In this document: piece after piece, positions 9,281 to 17,785 of the stretch
Position numbering within the stretch: position 1 is the stretch's first letter
Layout of the letters: every line of letters begins with the position of its first letter
Source: Deltaproteobacteria bacterium
Lineage (GTDB): Bacteria > Myxococcota_A > Polyangia > Polyangiales > Polyangiaceae
Reading direction: 5' to 3'
DNA length: 64,000 bases
NCBI GenBank assembly: GCA_003235365.1
Contig: QJWJ01000133.1
Span: 1-64,000, forward strand
Notes under the pieces: generated by a model
Seen by the model: the letters and a program-made list of their open reading frames with translations, nothing else
Told to the model about the DNA's origin: nothing
The model's database searches: none
Position numbers and translations under genes: made by a program

Positions 9281-10957
9281 TCAGCGCGATGGCGGCGTCT
9301 GGCTTCCGACGACGCTCGCCACGGCTTCAGGCGAAGTGCTCGACCGTTCGTGACGCTTTTGCCAACGCGGCAAGACGTGAACCCGTAGCACGTCGCGCAT
9401 CAAACCGAGGTGAGCACAGTGGTCGGCTGAGCCGCTTCCGCGAAACCCGCGGACGTGAAAGTCACCTTCGCTGAACGCCTCCATGCGCTCCAGCCCCATC
9501 GGATCCTGAGGCAACGGCTCGACCGGCGCGGGTTGTCCCCCCACCTTCCACACGAGGTAGTGGGCGGTTTCGGTCGTGGACGCATATCCCGTCGTCGAGA
9601 TAGAGCTGTGACTGATGAACAACAAGCGATTACCGTGCGTCGCCGACTGTGCGAACTCGATGAACGGTTCCAGCCGCTGGGCATCCAGGGACTGCCCGAC
9701 GTAGCCGGAATGCAATCCGTCCAGCAACACGACCGTGTCGACCAACTGTTGTCCGAGCGGCTGCGCCAGGATCTGCTCGATGGCGCCAAAACCGGCACTC
9801 CACGAGCTGAGCGCGACATTGCCGACGCGCGCGTCGGTCCTGCCCGTGCGCTTGGCGATCTCGGCTTCGACGGCGCGGATCACGCTGCCGAAGGTGCGCG
9901 CATCTGCGTAGGCGTCAGCGTACGCTCCCGAATCGATGCCGATGTCGATCGCCACCAGGACCGCTTGGTCCATGCTCTTGACCCACTCCTTGCGGATCGG
10001 CTCACGCCCGTGGAAGTGGAAGACGACGTCGAAACGCTCCTCAGCGTCGAGCACCATTCGCGTCGGTGCCAGCACGTGTGCCATGGGCGCAACCTGCACC
10101 CACTTGGAGTAGGAGCCGAGCCCGGGGTCTGGCGCGACGCACGGATAGATGCCCCCTCGCGCGGCGTTGGACTTCTCTCCTTGGGCGTTCGATGCGGGAC
10201 GTTCGAGCACCCAGCGCGGCGCTATTTCTTCGAGCGTGCTGGGCGGCGGGAGAGTGTCGCTGGCGTACAACTGCTCGGCGTCTTCTTGCTGACGCGAGGA
10301 GATCAACGTCTTGGCACCGCGCGGCAGCGGCACCGTCTCGCGCTTGGAGGCGAACCGGGACAGCACGGCCATGTCACTGGGATGCGCGAGCCGTTTGGAG
10401 TTAACGTTCGATTTCACCGAGACCGAGGACGTGGCGACGCTGCTCTTCGCTGCGCTGGCGCCTGGAGACCCGGCCGCTTTCGCAGAGCGGCGCGGCCGCG
10501 CGGAGGGCGCATTGCCGGCCTTCGTGGCAGGCTTGGCCACCTGCCGCGTCGCGGTCTCGGACTTTTCCGCGGCGGGTTTCGGGGTGGTAGCCTTGGAGTC
10601 CTTGCTCGGAATGCGCAGCTTCTGTCCCTGGCGGATCTTCTCGGAGGTCAGGCCATTCGCCTTCTGGATCGCTTCGACTGAAACGCCATAGCGTTTGGAC
10701 AGCGCCCAAAGCGAGTCGCCCGCCTTCACCTCGTGACTTGCCGAAGCGGTCACCGCGCACAACACCGCGCAAACCCCCAAGACCGAGGCCACGACGAACC
10801 GACGCCCACCGCGCGACACCCGTCCACTCGCGGCAGCGCACTCCGACGAGTGCCGCCGCGGCGAAATCGCCGAAGTGACCGGTGCGATCGCGCCGGGGGG
10901 CGATCTGGGCCGATCCGGTACTGGGGGATTTTCGAAATCGGTTCTGCGCTGCCACAT
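9281..10957 (-). CDS. LysM-domain protein fused to an alpha/beta-hydrolase-like domain
   Basis: 558 residues from ATG 10957, which has a good GAGGAAGGG Shine-Dalgarno just upstream. A 50-residue basic/Pro-rich leader precedes a hydrophobic segment (about 53-73) ending in ASA, so the protein is probably exported or anchored. A single LysM domain follows at 74-117 (AGDSLWALSKRYGVS...), a peptidoglycan-binding module. Then come an Ala/Lys/Pro linker and a C-terminal domain of about 280 residues with hydrolase features: FHFHGRE (strand plus oxyanion region), SSWSAGFG (nucleophile elbow of GxSxG type) and VVLLDGLHSGY. A wall-bound esterase or related hydrolase is the best reading; substrate unknown. 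Divergent from DAHP synthase. Confidence 0.82.
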   Translation of the reverse strand: MWQRRTDFENPPVPDRPRSPPGAIAPVTSAISPRRHSSECAAASGRVSRGGRRFVVASVLGVCAVLCAVTASASHEVKAGDSLWALSKRYGVSVEAIQKANGLTSEKIRQGQKLRIPSKDSKATTPKPAAEKSETATRQVAKPATKAGNAPSARPRRSAKAAGSPGASAAKSSVATSSVSVKSNVNSKRLAHPSDMAVLSRFASKRETVPLPRGAKTLISSRQQEDAEQLYASDTLPPPSTLEEIAPRWVLERPASNAQGEKSNAARGGIYPCVAPDPGLGSYSKWVQVAPMAHVLAPTRMVLDAEERFDVVFHFHGREPIRKEWVKSMDQAVLVAIDIGIDSGAYADAYADARTFGSVIRAVEAEIAKRTGRTDARVGNVALSSWSAGFGAIEQILAQPLGQQLVDTVVLLDGLHSGYVGQSLDAQRLEPFIEFAQSATHGNRLLFISHSSISTTGYASTTETAHYLVWKVGGQPAPVEPLPQDPMGLERMEAFSEGDFHVRGFRGSGSADHCAHLGLMRDVLRVHVLPRWQKRHERSSTSPEAVASVVGSQTPPSR

Positions 10958-11115
10958 CCCTTCCTCATCGCGCCCCCGCCCCGATACCGTCAAAATTTCT
11001 GCAACCCTGGACGGATTGGAGGGGGTTGGCCGAGACAGCCCCGACCTGTATAAGCGCCCCTCCTGGACTGGTCGCGCGGTGCGCTCCGCAGCCGGTTCGG
11101 CAAAGGACCCAAGCC

Positions 11116-12171
11116 ATGAAGACCTTGCGCAATCTGCACGTCCAAAGCATCAACCCGCTGCTACCGCCGTCCATTCTGCTCGAGGAGCAGCCCGCGGACG
11201 AGACGGTGGCCACCACCGTGTCGGCGGGTCGGCAAGCCGTGATCGACGTCCTGGAGGGAGCCAGTGACAAGTTCGTGGTGATCGTCGGGCCGTGCTCGAT
11301 CCACGATCCTGACGCCGCGTTGGAATACGCCACGAAGTTGCGCGAGTCAGCGCAACGTTACGCGGACGAGCTCGTGGTCATCATGCGCGTGTACTTCGAG
11401 AAGCCGCGCACGACGATCGGTTGGAAGGGGCTGATCAACGACCCCGATCTCGACGGCAGCTTCAAAATCAACGACGGGCTACGCAAGGCACGGCGGTTGC
11501 TCTTGGACATCAACGGCATGGGCCTGCCGTGTGCCACGGAGTTCTTGGACCTGATCACGCCGCAGTTCCTCTCCGAACTGGTCGCATGGGGTGCCATCGG
11601 CGCGCGCACGACCGAGAGCCAAAGCCATCGCGAGCTCGCGTCCGGGGTTTCTGCTCCGATCGGCTTCAAGAACGGAACCACCGGCGACGTGCAAATCGCC
11701 GTGGACGCCGTGACCTCCAGCTCGCGGCCCCATCGCTTCGTCGGCGTGACCGAGCAAGGGCTGGCGGCGATCGTGCACACCACCGGCAATCCCCACTGTC
11801 ACATCATCCTGCGCGGCGGGCAGAGCGGTCCGAACTTCGATGCCGACAGTGTCGCGGGAGCGGCCGCCGCGTTGGAGGCTTCCGGAGCACGCGGGAACGT
11901 CATGGTCGACTGCAGCCATGGCAACAGCAACAAGGACTTCAAACGCCAGCCCATCGTCGCCGAAGCACTCGCAGCTCAATTGCGCGCGGGTCAGCGGCAC
12001 TTGATGGGCGCCATGCTCGAGAGCAACCTGGTCGAAGGCAATCAGAAGCTGGGCGATCCCGCCAAACTCGTGCGCGGTCGCAGCGTCACCGACGCCTGCA
12101 TGAGCTGGGACAACACCGAGCCAGTCCTGAAGAACTGGGCCGACGCGGTACGCGCTCGACGCGGCCGCTGA
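11116..12171 (+). CDS. aroG: 3-deoxy-7-phosphoheptulonate (DAHP) synthase, class I (AroF/G/H type)
   Basis: Condenses phosphoenolpyruvate and erythrose 4-phosphate, the first step of the shikimate pathway. 351 residues from ATG 11116, matching the about 350 residues of the E. coli type Ialpha enzymes; upstream in-frame sequence is not homologous. Metal and substrate motifs are present: GPCSIHDP with the metal-ligand Cys60, ARTTESQSHRELASG, FKNGT, HCHIILRGG, and DCSHGNSNKD near the C-terminus. The N-terminal 40 residues hold the family's regulatory segment. Which amino acid inhibits it cannot be told from the sequence, so the letter G is a family label. It stands alone, with no other aro gene beside it. 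Confidence 0.96.
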   Translation: MKTLRNLHVQSINPLLPPSILLEEQPADETVATTVSAGRQAVIDVLEGASDKFVVIVGPCSIHDPDAALEYATKLRESAQRYADELVVIMRVYFEKPRTTIGWKGLINDPDLDGSFKINDGLRKARRLLLDINGMGLPCATEFLDLITPQFLSELVAWGAIGARTTESQSHRELASGVSAPIGFKNGTTGDVQIAVDAVTSSSRPHRFVGVTEQGLAAIVHTTGNPHCHIILRGGQSGPNFDADSVAGAAAALEASGARGNVMVDCSHGNSNKDFKRQPIVAEALAAQLRAGQRHLMGAMLESNLVEGNQKLGDPAKLVRGRSVTDACMSWDNTEPVLKNWADAVRARRGR

Positions 12172-12616
12172 GCGCCTCGCCGCTGGTCGGACTCGACGGT
12201 ACACTCGGCGCCGATCGGCGGCTGGCGGTTTGAACTCGCCCGCTACTCGATGCCCCGGCCCCCGATCCCTGGGCTCAGCGGCGGCGCGCGATCAACCAGC
12301 ACAACTCGGCACACTCGTGCGCGGCATTTGCGGCAACTTATCGTGAGCTCGAAATGCGTCGTGGCCGATGTGCGGCTTGCGGCACGGAAGGAATGGCAAC
12401 GGGCATTTCATTGTCTCACGCATAGCGCTGTGGTCGTCCTCTGGGCGTCCCCGCTCGTTACGAGAAGTCCGAGGCCAAAAAACAGGCCGGAAAGGTTGCA
12501 TGGCAACAGAGACCAAAGTTGCGAGGCCCCAGCTTCGCCCCATCAACGCTCCACTCCCTAGTCCACGAGCCGCTCTACCCGCTCGAGGCAGCGCCGTACG
12601 CGAGACGCGTAACGGA
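12172..12616. other. Intergenic region, no gene supported
   Basis: 445 bp between aroG and the cytochrome lipoprotein. It is less GC-rich than the neighbouring genes and its open frames lack protein-like composition. An in-frame upstream ATG at 12500 could lengthen the cytochrome gene, but it would put about 40 residues before the signal peptide. Probably 5' regulatory DNA for the cytochrome gene; I see no clear promoter or hairpin. Confidence 0.4.
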
Positions 12617-13375
12617 ATGTCGACATTGGCAGCCCGCGCGTTTGCGGCGAGGTGGAGCCTACTGCTCGTGTCGACCGCAATGGCCGCCGCGGCCTGCGCC
12701 TCGGATACTGGCGACGGCGACGACATGACGACCACTCCGACCGGCGGCCAACCGTCGACGACTGCCCCAGGCCCCACGACGACTGCCCCAGGCCCCACGA
12801 CGACTGCCCCAGGCCCCACGACGACCGCCCCGGGGCCAACTGACACGACAGCGCCCCCGCCCGCGCCCACGGGCCCGGAAGCCATCGCCCCCATCGGTTC
12901 CCCCGCGCCCACGGGGTTCACCGTCTGCGGCGTGTGTCACGGCAGCGGCGCTCAAGGCGTCGCTTCTCTCGGGCCAGAGTTGCGCCACCCGGTAGCCGAC
13001 TCGTTCACCTGGGTCGTGCGCAATGGACGCACGGGGCACCCCGACTACCCCGGTGCAATGGCACCCTACGACGAGACGCTGATGCCAGACACGGATCTCC
13101 AAGAGATCATCACTTGGCTCGGAAGCGCGCCCAAGCCCACGACGGGTCAGGGCTTGTTCGCCGACTACTGCGCTTTCTGCCACGCCGAAGACGGCAGCGG
13201 CGGCGCCAGCGGTCGAGAACTCCGCACCCACACGGGTGAGTTCCTGAGCAACGTGCGCAACGGCTCGCACCCCGGCGATTTCGGCAACCGCACCGAATAC
13301 ATGCCGAGCTGGACTGCCGATCAATTGAGCGATGCGGAAGTCCAGTTGATCGCCGACTACATCGCCAGCCTCTGA
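12617..13375 (+). CDS. Dihaem c-type cytochrome lipoprotein
   Basis: 252 residues from ATG 12617, which opens a lipoprotein signal peptide (AAAC, Cys27). A Thr/Ala/Pro/Gly linker containing four TTTAPGP-like heptads extends the protein from the membrane. Two cytochrome c domains follow, with haem-binding CGVCH at 104-108 and CAFCH at 185-189; likely axial Met residues occur in TLMPD and EYMPSW. Such proteins shuttle electrons in the periplasm or at the outer membrane. No oxidase or dehydrogenase partner is adjacent. A strong inverted repeat follows the stop codon. Confidence 0.92.
   Translation: MSTLAARAFAARWSLLLVSTAMAAAACASDTGDGDDMTTTPTGGQPSTTAPGPTTTAPGPTTTAPGPTTTAPGPTDTTAPPPAPTGPEAIAPIGSPAPTGFTVCGVCHGSGAQGVASLGPELRHPVADSFTWVVRNGRTGHPDYPGAMAPYDETLMPDTDLQEIITWLGSAPKPTTGQGLFADYCAFCHAEDGSGGASGRELRTHTGEFLSNVRNGSHPGDFGNRTEYMPSWTADQLSDAEVQLIADYIASL
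12755..12838 (+). repeat. Four tandem 21-bp repeats inside the cytochrome gene
   Basis: Four consecutive 21-bp units at 12755, 12776, 12797 and 12818; units two and three are identical (acgacgactgccccaggccc plus c), the first differs at its first base and the last carries several changes. They encode the TTTAPGP-type heptads of the lipoprotein linker. Such repeats can gain or lose units by slippage. Confidence 0.92.
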
Positions 13376-13382
13376 AGTCCGC

Positions 13383-13436
13383 CTCTGCCGAGCAGCCCCA
13401 AGATCCGCTCCGCGGTTGGGGCACTGCTCGGCAGAG
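13383..13436. terminator. Strong bidirectional terminator-like inverted repeat
   Basis: A perfect 13-bp stem (CTCTGCCGAGCAG at 13383-13395, complement at 13424-13436) is extended by a CCCCA/TGGGG inner stem (13396-13400 and 13417-13421) across a two-base bulge. It lies between the convergent cytochrome (+) and Cys-rich protein (-) genes, 8 bp after the first stop and 33 bp from the second. There is no long T run. Confidence 0.75.
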
Positions 13437-13468
13437 TTGCGTCTCGCGTCAGACCGACGGGCAGCGCG

Positions 13469-13933
13469 TCAAGGGCAGAAGCCCGACGGTTGACCGACGT
13501 AGGTATCGCAGATCGTCTGTCGACAGAACTCCGTCTTCGTCGCGTCGTTCTTTCCTCTGTTGGTGCAGTCGCACTCGCAGTTGCCAGCGAGGCCACCCAA
13601 GAAACTCGCCCCCGCACAAGCTCCGCCAACCCCCAGCCCCTCGCACACGCTCTTGGGGATCTCGGCCGAAGTGGTCACCTCCACCATCAGGTTGACGACG
13701 CCGACGCCGGCCTTCAGACAATTCAGATCGCCTTTCTTGCACGGGATCGGGCGTCCTTCGACACTCGGTTCGACCCCAATGATGGGTGCAAGCTCGACGT
13801 CGGCGAGCACGAGTTCTTCCTCGGCGTTCCGGACATCGAAGTCTTCCGAGAAGTCCTCGCCTTCGACGGCCGCACCACAAGCCAGCGTTTGCTGAGCAAT
13901 GGCCAACACTCCACACAACACGATTCGATTCAT
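13469..13933 (-). CDS. Small Cys-rich secreted protein, function unknown
   Basis: 154 residues from ATG 13933. The start is fixed by an AAGGAG Shine-Dalgarno immediately upstream. A short signal peptide ends at QTLACG (Cys19), so it may be lipidated, though Thr at -3 is unusual. The mature protein has an acidic N-terminal 40 residues, a central Gly/Ala/Val helix-like stretch and many Cys, including CECDC. This looks like a disulfide-rich extracellular domain. I recognise no family. A bacteriocin-like or toxin-like role is possible but unsupported. Confidence 0.65.
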   Translation of the reverse strand: MNRIVLCGVLAIAQQTLACGAAVEGEDFSEDFDVRNAEEELVLADVELAPIIGVEPSVEGRPIPCKKGDLNCLKAGVGVVNLMVEVTTSAEIPKSVCEGLGVGGACAGASFLGGLAGNCECDCTNRGKNDATKTEFCRQTICDTYVGQPSGFCP

Positions 13934-14268
13934 GATCGTTCTCCTTTCACCGACAACAGCATCGGTTCCTCGAGCTCCGTACGGGTGAGGGTCATCGACG
14001 GATCGACGCGACCGCCCCAATCGAACGAACGGCGTTCACCCGGGAGCTGACGCGACAGAAACTCCCAAGCGCTTCAGACGGGGTGCACGTCGCTGCAGCG
14101 CAGCTGTTCGAATCGCAACATCGTCCCAAACACCGCCGGGACAGCGGCAAGTCGACGCGTGCGCCAGCCGTTCAGTACGCAACTCACCGAAAACGCCACC
14201 GCTGGTGGACGACCACCGGCCGCCGGGAGCACCGAGCATTCCGACGGGGGCGGCGCTAGAGATCGACT
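13934..14268. other. Intergenic region upstream of the Cys-rich gene
   Basis: 335 bp between two minus-strand genes. It would carry the promoter of the Cys-rich gene, whose ribosome-binding site is clear, and the 3' end of the HEAT-like lipoprotein transcript. I found no convincing gene, hairpin or repeat. Confidence 0.4.
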
Positions 14269-16017
14269 TCAGCCGCGCAATCGCACGGCGAGCAAACGCA
14301 ACGGCAGCTGGTGGGCAACCTGTCGAGGATCGGCGCTCGGTTCACCCAGCGCCGTGTCGATGGCGTCGGCGAGCTTCTTGTCTGATGCGTCGCTCAGGTG
14401 AGCCAGCACGCGCGCGACGACGGAAGTGACTTGGGGATCGGTGAACTTCGGCAGCATCGAAACTAAAGCATCTCGCTCCTTCGTCGAACCGAAGGCACCA
14501 ACCATCACCAGACACTTCAGAGCAATCGTGGTGTCGAGGTCGCTACTGATACTCGAGCCCCCGAGATGGTCGAGGTAGCACTTGGCTTGTTCACTGCACT
14601 TGCCCACCAACTCGGCGGCGCGTTCGTAGGCAGGGGTGCCGACACGACCGCCGTATTTCTGCGAGGTGCGGTTGCCTTCCTTGACACGTTCCGAGGTGAT
14701 CAGTTTTGCCAGCGCCACCACGAACGTGCGTTGTAGGTCGCCCTTGCGTGGCCCCGCTCCACGGATCCTGTCAGCCTGATCCATCAGCCACGGCGCCAGA
14801 TCGGGCTTGAACAGATAGGGGCTATTTTCGATCAGAGCCTCCAGCGCACTTTCGCCAGCGGGCAAGCTCAGCTTGAGCGACGCACCGAGGTAGGACTTGC
14901 GGAAGATGTCCATGGTCTCGTCCGTGGCGTCGAAGTGCGTCAGTGCAATGGCGATGAGCACCTTCGATTGAGCGTCGCGCACGCGACTCCACGTCGCGGT
15001 GAGCGCTCCGACACTGGAAGGATCGCCGAGCCGCTCGAGCCAATTGGAAGCAAAGTACACCTGAGGCTCAGCCACGTCGCTGCGTGCCTGCTTGGCGGCT
15101 TGAACCAACTCCGCGTCCTCACCGGTGAGCAGCGCTATAGCGACCCGCGCGGACGCCTTGCCGAGCTGCACCAAAGCAATCTCGGCGTTGGCGTGTACCT
15201 CCTGCTTCGAATTGTCGAGCAGCGCTCGCACCAGATCCCGAGCCGCACCGCCATCGCCAATCACGCCGAGCAAACGAGCGGCAGAGGTCTGCCAATACAG
15301 CTGGTTTTGATAGCGCTTGACCGCAGGGCGGTCGTCGAAACGACCCGGTCGTTGAATTGGACCGGAGAGGTACTCGCGCAGCTTGTTCACCCACGATGGC
15401 GACGCGTTGTGCACCATCGCCGGCAACAAGTGACGACCCAAGCGATTGCCGTCGTCGGTGGCCATTTGAATGCCCGCGAACGCAGCCATCAGGGCCGGAG
15501 CGAAACGGTCGTCCTTCAAGCGCTGAGCAGCCAGGCAAGCGGCGATCGCGTCGTCCGTGCCGGAATTGTCTTTGCCATACACCTGCAGCGCATGGGCGTG
15601 TGCCGGCACCGTGCGTGGATCGGCAAACGACAGCAGCTGGGTGCTCAAGGCCAAGCGCGTCTTGGGCTGCAATGCGGCGTACTGGTCGACGTAGGCTGTC
15701 GCCAAGGCCTCGGCGTATTGGTCGACGAAAGCACGTGCCTCGGGGGTCTGGCTGCCGTTGCGCGCCACTTGCTTGTAGCGTTCCATCAGCTCGTTGACGC
15801 CCTGCTCGACCGTCGATGGATCCTTCAAGGCGGCGATGCGGCGCCCCGCGTCCGGATCCTGCGCGACCGGCGCGGCGGGTGCCGGTGCAGGCGCTTCGAC
15901 GCTGGAGTCCTCTTGGGAGGGTGGAGCTTCGGGGGGAGGCTGGGCACCGGCACACGCGACGCTCAACAAGCTGAACCACGCGGCGCGACGGACGGAGAAG
16001 ACGGGAGCACCATTCAT
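14269..16017 (-). CDS. HEAT-repeat-like lipoprotein
   Basis: 582 residues. A short basic N-terminus and hydrophobic core end at SVACAG (Cys22), a lipobox-like site, followed by a Pro/Ala/Glu spacer to about 55. The rest is almost entirely helical, with repeated patterns typical of HEAT-type solenoids (for example AARLLGVIGDGGAARDLVRA, ANAEIALVQLGKA and VVARVLAHLSDA). Solenoids of this type bind partner proteins; no catalytic residues are evident. Probably a surface or periplasmic scaffold. It stands alone. Confidence 0.75.
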   Translation of the reverse strand: MNGAPVFSVRRAAWFSLLSVACAGAQPPPEAPPSQEDSSVEAPAPAPAAPVAQDPDAGRRIAALKDPSTVEQGVNELMERYKQVARNGSQTPEARAFVDQYAEALATAYVDQYAALQPKTRLALSTQLLSFADPRTVPAHAHALQVYGKDNSGTDDAIAACLAAQRLKDDRFAPALMAAFAGIQMATDDGNRLGRHLLPAMVHNASPSWVNKLREYLSGPIQRPGRFDDRPAVKRYQNQLYWQTSAARLLGVIGDGGAARDLVRALLDNSKQEVHANAEIALVQLGKASARVAIALLTGEDAELVQAAKQARSDVAEPQVYFASNWLERLGDPSSVGALTATWSRVRDAQSKVLIAIALTHFDATDETMDIFRKSYLGASLKLSLPAGESALEALIENSPYLFKPDLAPWLMDQADRIRGAGPRKGDLQRTFVVALAKLITSERVKEGNRTSQKYGGRVGTPAYERAAELVGKCSEQAKCYLDHLGGSSISSDLDTTIALKCLVMVGAFGSTKERDALVSMLPKFTDPQVTSVVARVLAHLSDASDKKLADAIDTALGEPSADPRQVAHQLPLRLLAVRLRG

Positions 16018-16069
16018 ACGCCGAGGTTAGCCAGGAGCTGCCGACCTCCGCAATCCAGCTGCGACGATC

Positions 16070-16609
16070 TCAGCCGTTGCCTTTGCGTGGCGTTAGCGGC
16101 GGGTCGTCGGCCACACGCAGCTGCAGTTGCGTGTCGGGGCTGAGCGGTTTTTTACCAGCTAGCAGTATGTCCCAGAATCCGAAGGTCTGGGCCATGATGT
16201 GGTCGAGTTGCCACGTGCCCGAGTCCATCGCACCGGTCTTGCGTGGAATGGGTGCGAGTCGGTCGGGATCGGGCAAGCAGTAGGCCCCGAACTCGGAACC
16301 CTGGAGCAAATGCAATACGCCTGGCGAGAATCCACTCCCCGCGTAGACCAGCACGCCAGGGACGCGGAGCGCCTCCATGTCGTCGAGCGCATAGGGGATC
16401 TTCTCGTCGGCGGTGCCGGTGGAGTCCTGGTACTTGCACTCGACCACCAACGCCCGTTCGTTCGGGCCCAGCAAGAACAGGTCGATGCGCCGCTGCTTGC
16501 CGATGATCGACGTGCCGAGGTTCACCTCTTCGTACACGTCGATGCCACGAGCCCCGTAGCAACGCGCGATGTAAGCCCCAATCAACTTCCGATACTCGTT
16601 ACCGGTCAT
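16070..16609 (-). CDS. PD-(D/E)XK nuclease-fold protein, candidate restriction endonuclease
   Basis: 179 residues. The core of a PD-(D/E)XK nuclease is visible: RRIDLFLL with Asp43, then ALVVECKYQ with Glu57-Cys-Lys59, in the spacing and strand context of restriction enzymes and Holliday-junction nucleases. An upstream acidic Glu27/Glu28 (YEEVN) may contribute to metal binding. The C-terminal half has the composition of a small specificity or dimerisation region. It lies 124 bp downstream of a DNA methyltransferase on the same strand, the arrangement expected of a type II restriction-modification pair. Alternatives are a repair nuclease or a degenerate endonuclease. Confidence 0.75.
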   Translation of the reverse strand: MTGNEYRKLIGAYIARCYGARGIDVYEEVNLGTSIIGKQRRIDLFLLGPNERALVVECKYQDSTGTADEKIPYALDDMEALRVPGVLVYAGSGFSPGVLHLLQGSEFGAYCLPDPDRLAPIPRKTGAMDSGTWQLDHIMAQTFGFWDILLAGKKPLSPDTQLQLRVADDPPLTPRKGNG

Positions 16610-16733
16610 GGGAGTTCGAGCACCGATCGTGAGAAGCGCCGTGGTCGCGCGTGGCTCGTAGTGGAGGGCCCGAGGCGGCTCGAGTGGCTTTCTCCGATCA
16701 TGACTCTCCTGTGTCGTTGGTTGCCAGTCCGGC

Positions 16734-17645
16734 TCAGATCAAGAATGGTTGGGTGTTCCTCAAGGCGGCGTATAGCTCTGCGGGCTCACCGTGGGCGGCC
16801 AACCGCTGCGCAGCGCCGGCTACGGCGCCGTCGAACAAGTCGTTACCCAGGAAGCGCCTGCCGTTGACCAGCGCGGCCTCCCCCGCCGAGCCCGAACCCA
16901 TGAACGGGTCCACGACGAGCTCCCCCACCGCGGTACTCTGCCGGATCAGCACCTCGTTGACGTACGCGGGCTTCTCCGTGGGATAGCCGTTGCGAATCCG
17001 GTCGCACTCGATGATGTCCGACTGGCCCAAGTCGTTCAACCGTCGCTTGCCCTTCTCGAAAAACAGGATGAACTCGTACCGAGAGCGGTAGTGGTAACCC
17101 ATCCCAATCTTGCGCTTGTCCCAGACGATGGGCTTCCAAAAACGAAAGCCGGCAGCTTCCGCCGCGGGCTTGGCGACGAACATCGTCTCTTGATCGCAGA
17201 ACAAGTAGAAGTGTCGGTCACGCTTGAGCACCCGATACACTTCGCGGAACAGATCCGCAAAGCGGTCGTTGGGAAAGATCTGGAACCAGTCGTTGCTCGA
17301 CGCCTTGCTGTGCTTGAGCCGCGTCGTCGTCCCGACGGCGCGATGCTTCTCGAGAGATTCGTAGGGCGGATCGGTCGCCAGCAAGTCGACGCTCTCGCTC
17401 CGTAGCCCTCGCAGCCACTCGACGGCGTCGGCACAACCGAGGTCGAACACGTTGGCACCTGCCTCGCTCATCGTCGCGCGGGGCTCCACTGTGGCGGCCT
17501 GAACTGGCTCCTGACGTTCGGCGGACTTCCCGCCCGTGCGCTCACGTTTGCCGCCCCCGCTGGGCCTGGCCGTGGGCCGCCCAGCCCCGGGAAGGGTAGT
17601 AAGCGAGAGCCCGAGAGGAGGCACATCCAGCGCACTGTCCGTCAT
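16734..17645 (-). CDS. DNA methyltransferase, beta class (N6-adenine or N4-cytosine)
   Basis: 303 residues from ATG 17645. Catalytic motif IV DPPY is at 92-95 and the SAM-binding motif FMGSGS starts at 248; this IV-before-I order defines the beta class, and DPPY is most often seen in adenine-N6 enzymes. A further conserved stretch is KPIVWDK. The N-terminal 55 residues are Gly/Arg/Lys/Pro-rich and not conserved in the family; ATG 17471 would remove them and is an alternative start. A nuclease-fold gene follows on the same strand. It would modify a specific DNA sequence, either protecting against the neighbouring nuclease or acting as an epigenetic regulator. Confidence 0.9.
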   Translation of the reverse strand: MTDSALDVPPLGLSLTTLPGAGRPTARPSGGGKRERTGGKSAERQEPVQAATVEPRATMSEAGANVFDLGCADAVEWLRGLRSESVDLLATDPPYESLEKHRAVGTTTRLKHSKASSNDWFQIFPNDRFADLFREVYRVLKRDRHFYLFCDQETMFVAKPAAEAAGFRFWKPIVWDKRKIGMGYHYRSRYEFILFFEKGKRRLNDLGQSDIIECDRIRNGYPTEKPAYVNEVLIRQSTAVGELVVDPFMGSGSAGEAALVNGRRFLGNDLFDGAVAGAAQRLAAHGEPAELYAALRNTQPFLI

Positions 17646-17785
17646 AATCGAAGAGCCTACCACTGAGCGACCGTGCAGTCTGCTCACTTGTGCGGCCCTA
17701 GGACATTGAATGTCCGTCGGCGCAACACGCGACGGCGACGAGCGGCGCTGCTGCTGAGCCTCGAAACCGTGTACTGTGGCGTGCG

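Noticed and set aside
9455-10681. Long plus-strand reading frame of about 400 codons
   Set aside because: It lies fully antisense to the LysM-hydrolase gene, which has a recognisable domain and ribosome site. High GC makes such antisense frames common.
12755-12838. Tandem repeats considered as a CRISPR-like array
   Set aside because: The units are contiguous with no spacers and encode an in-frame heptad linker.
14935-16143. Plus-strand reading frame of about 400 codons
   Set aside because: Antisense to the HEAT-like lipoprotein and extending past it without protein-like composition.
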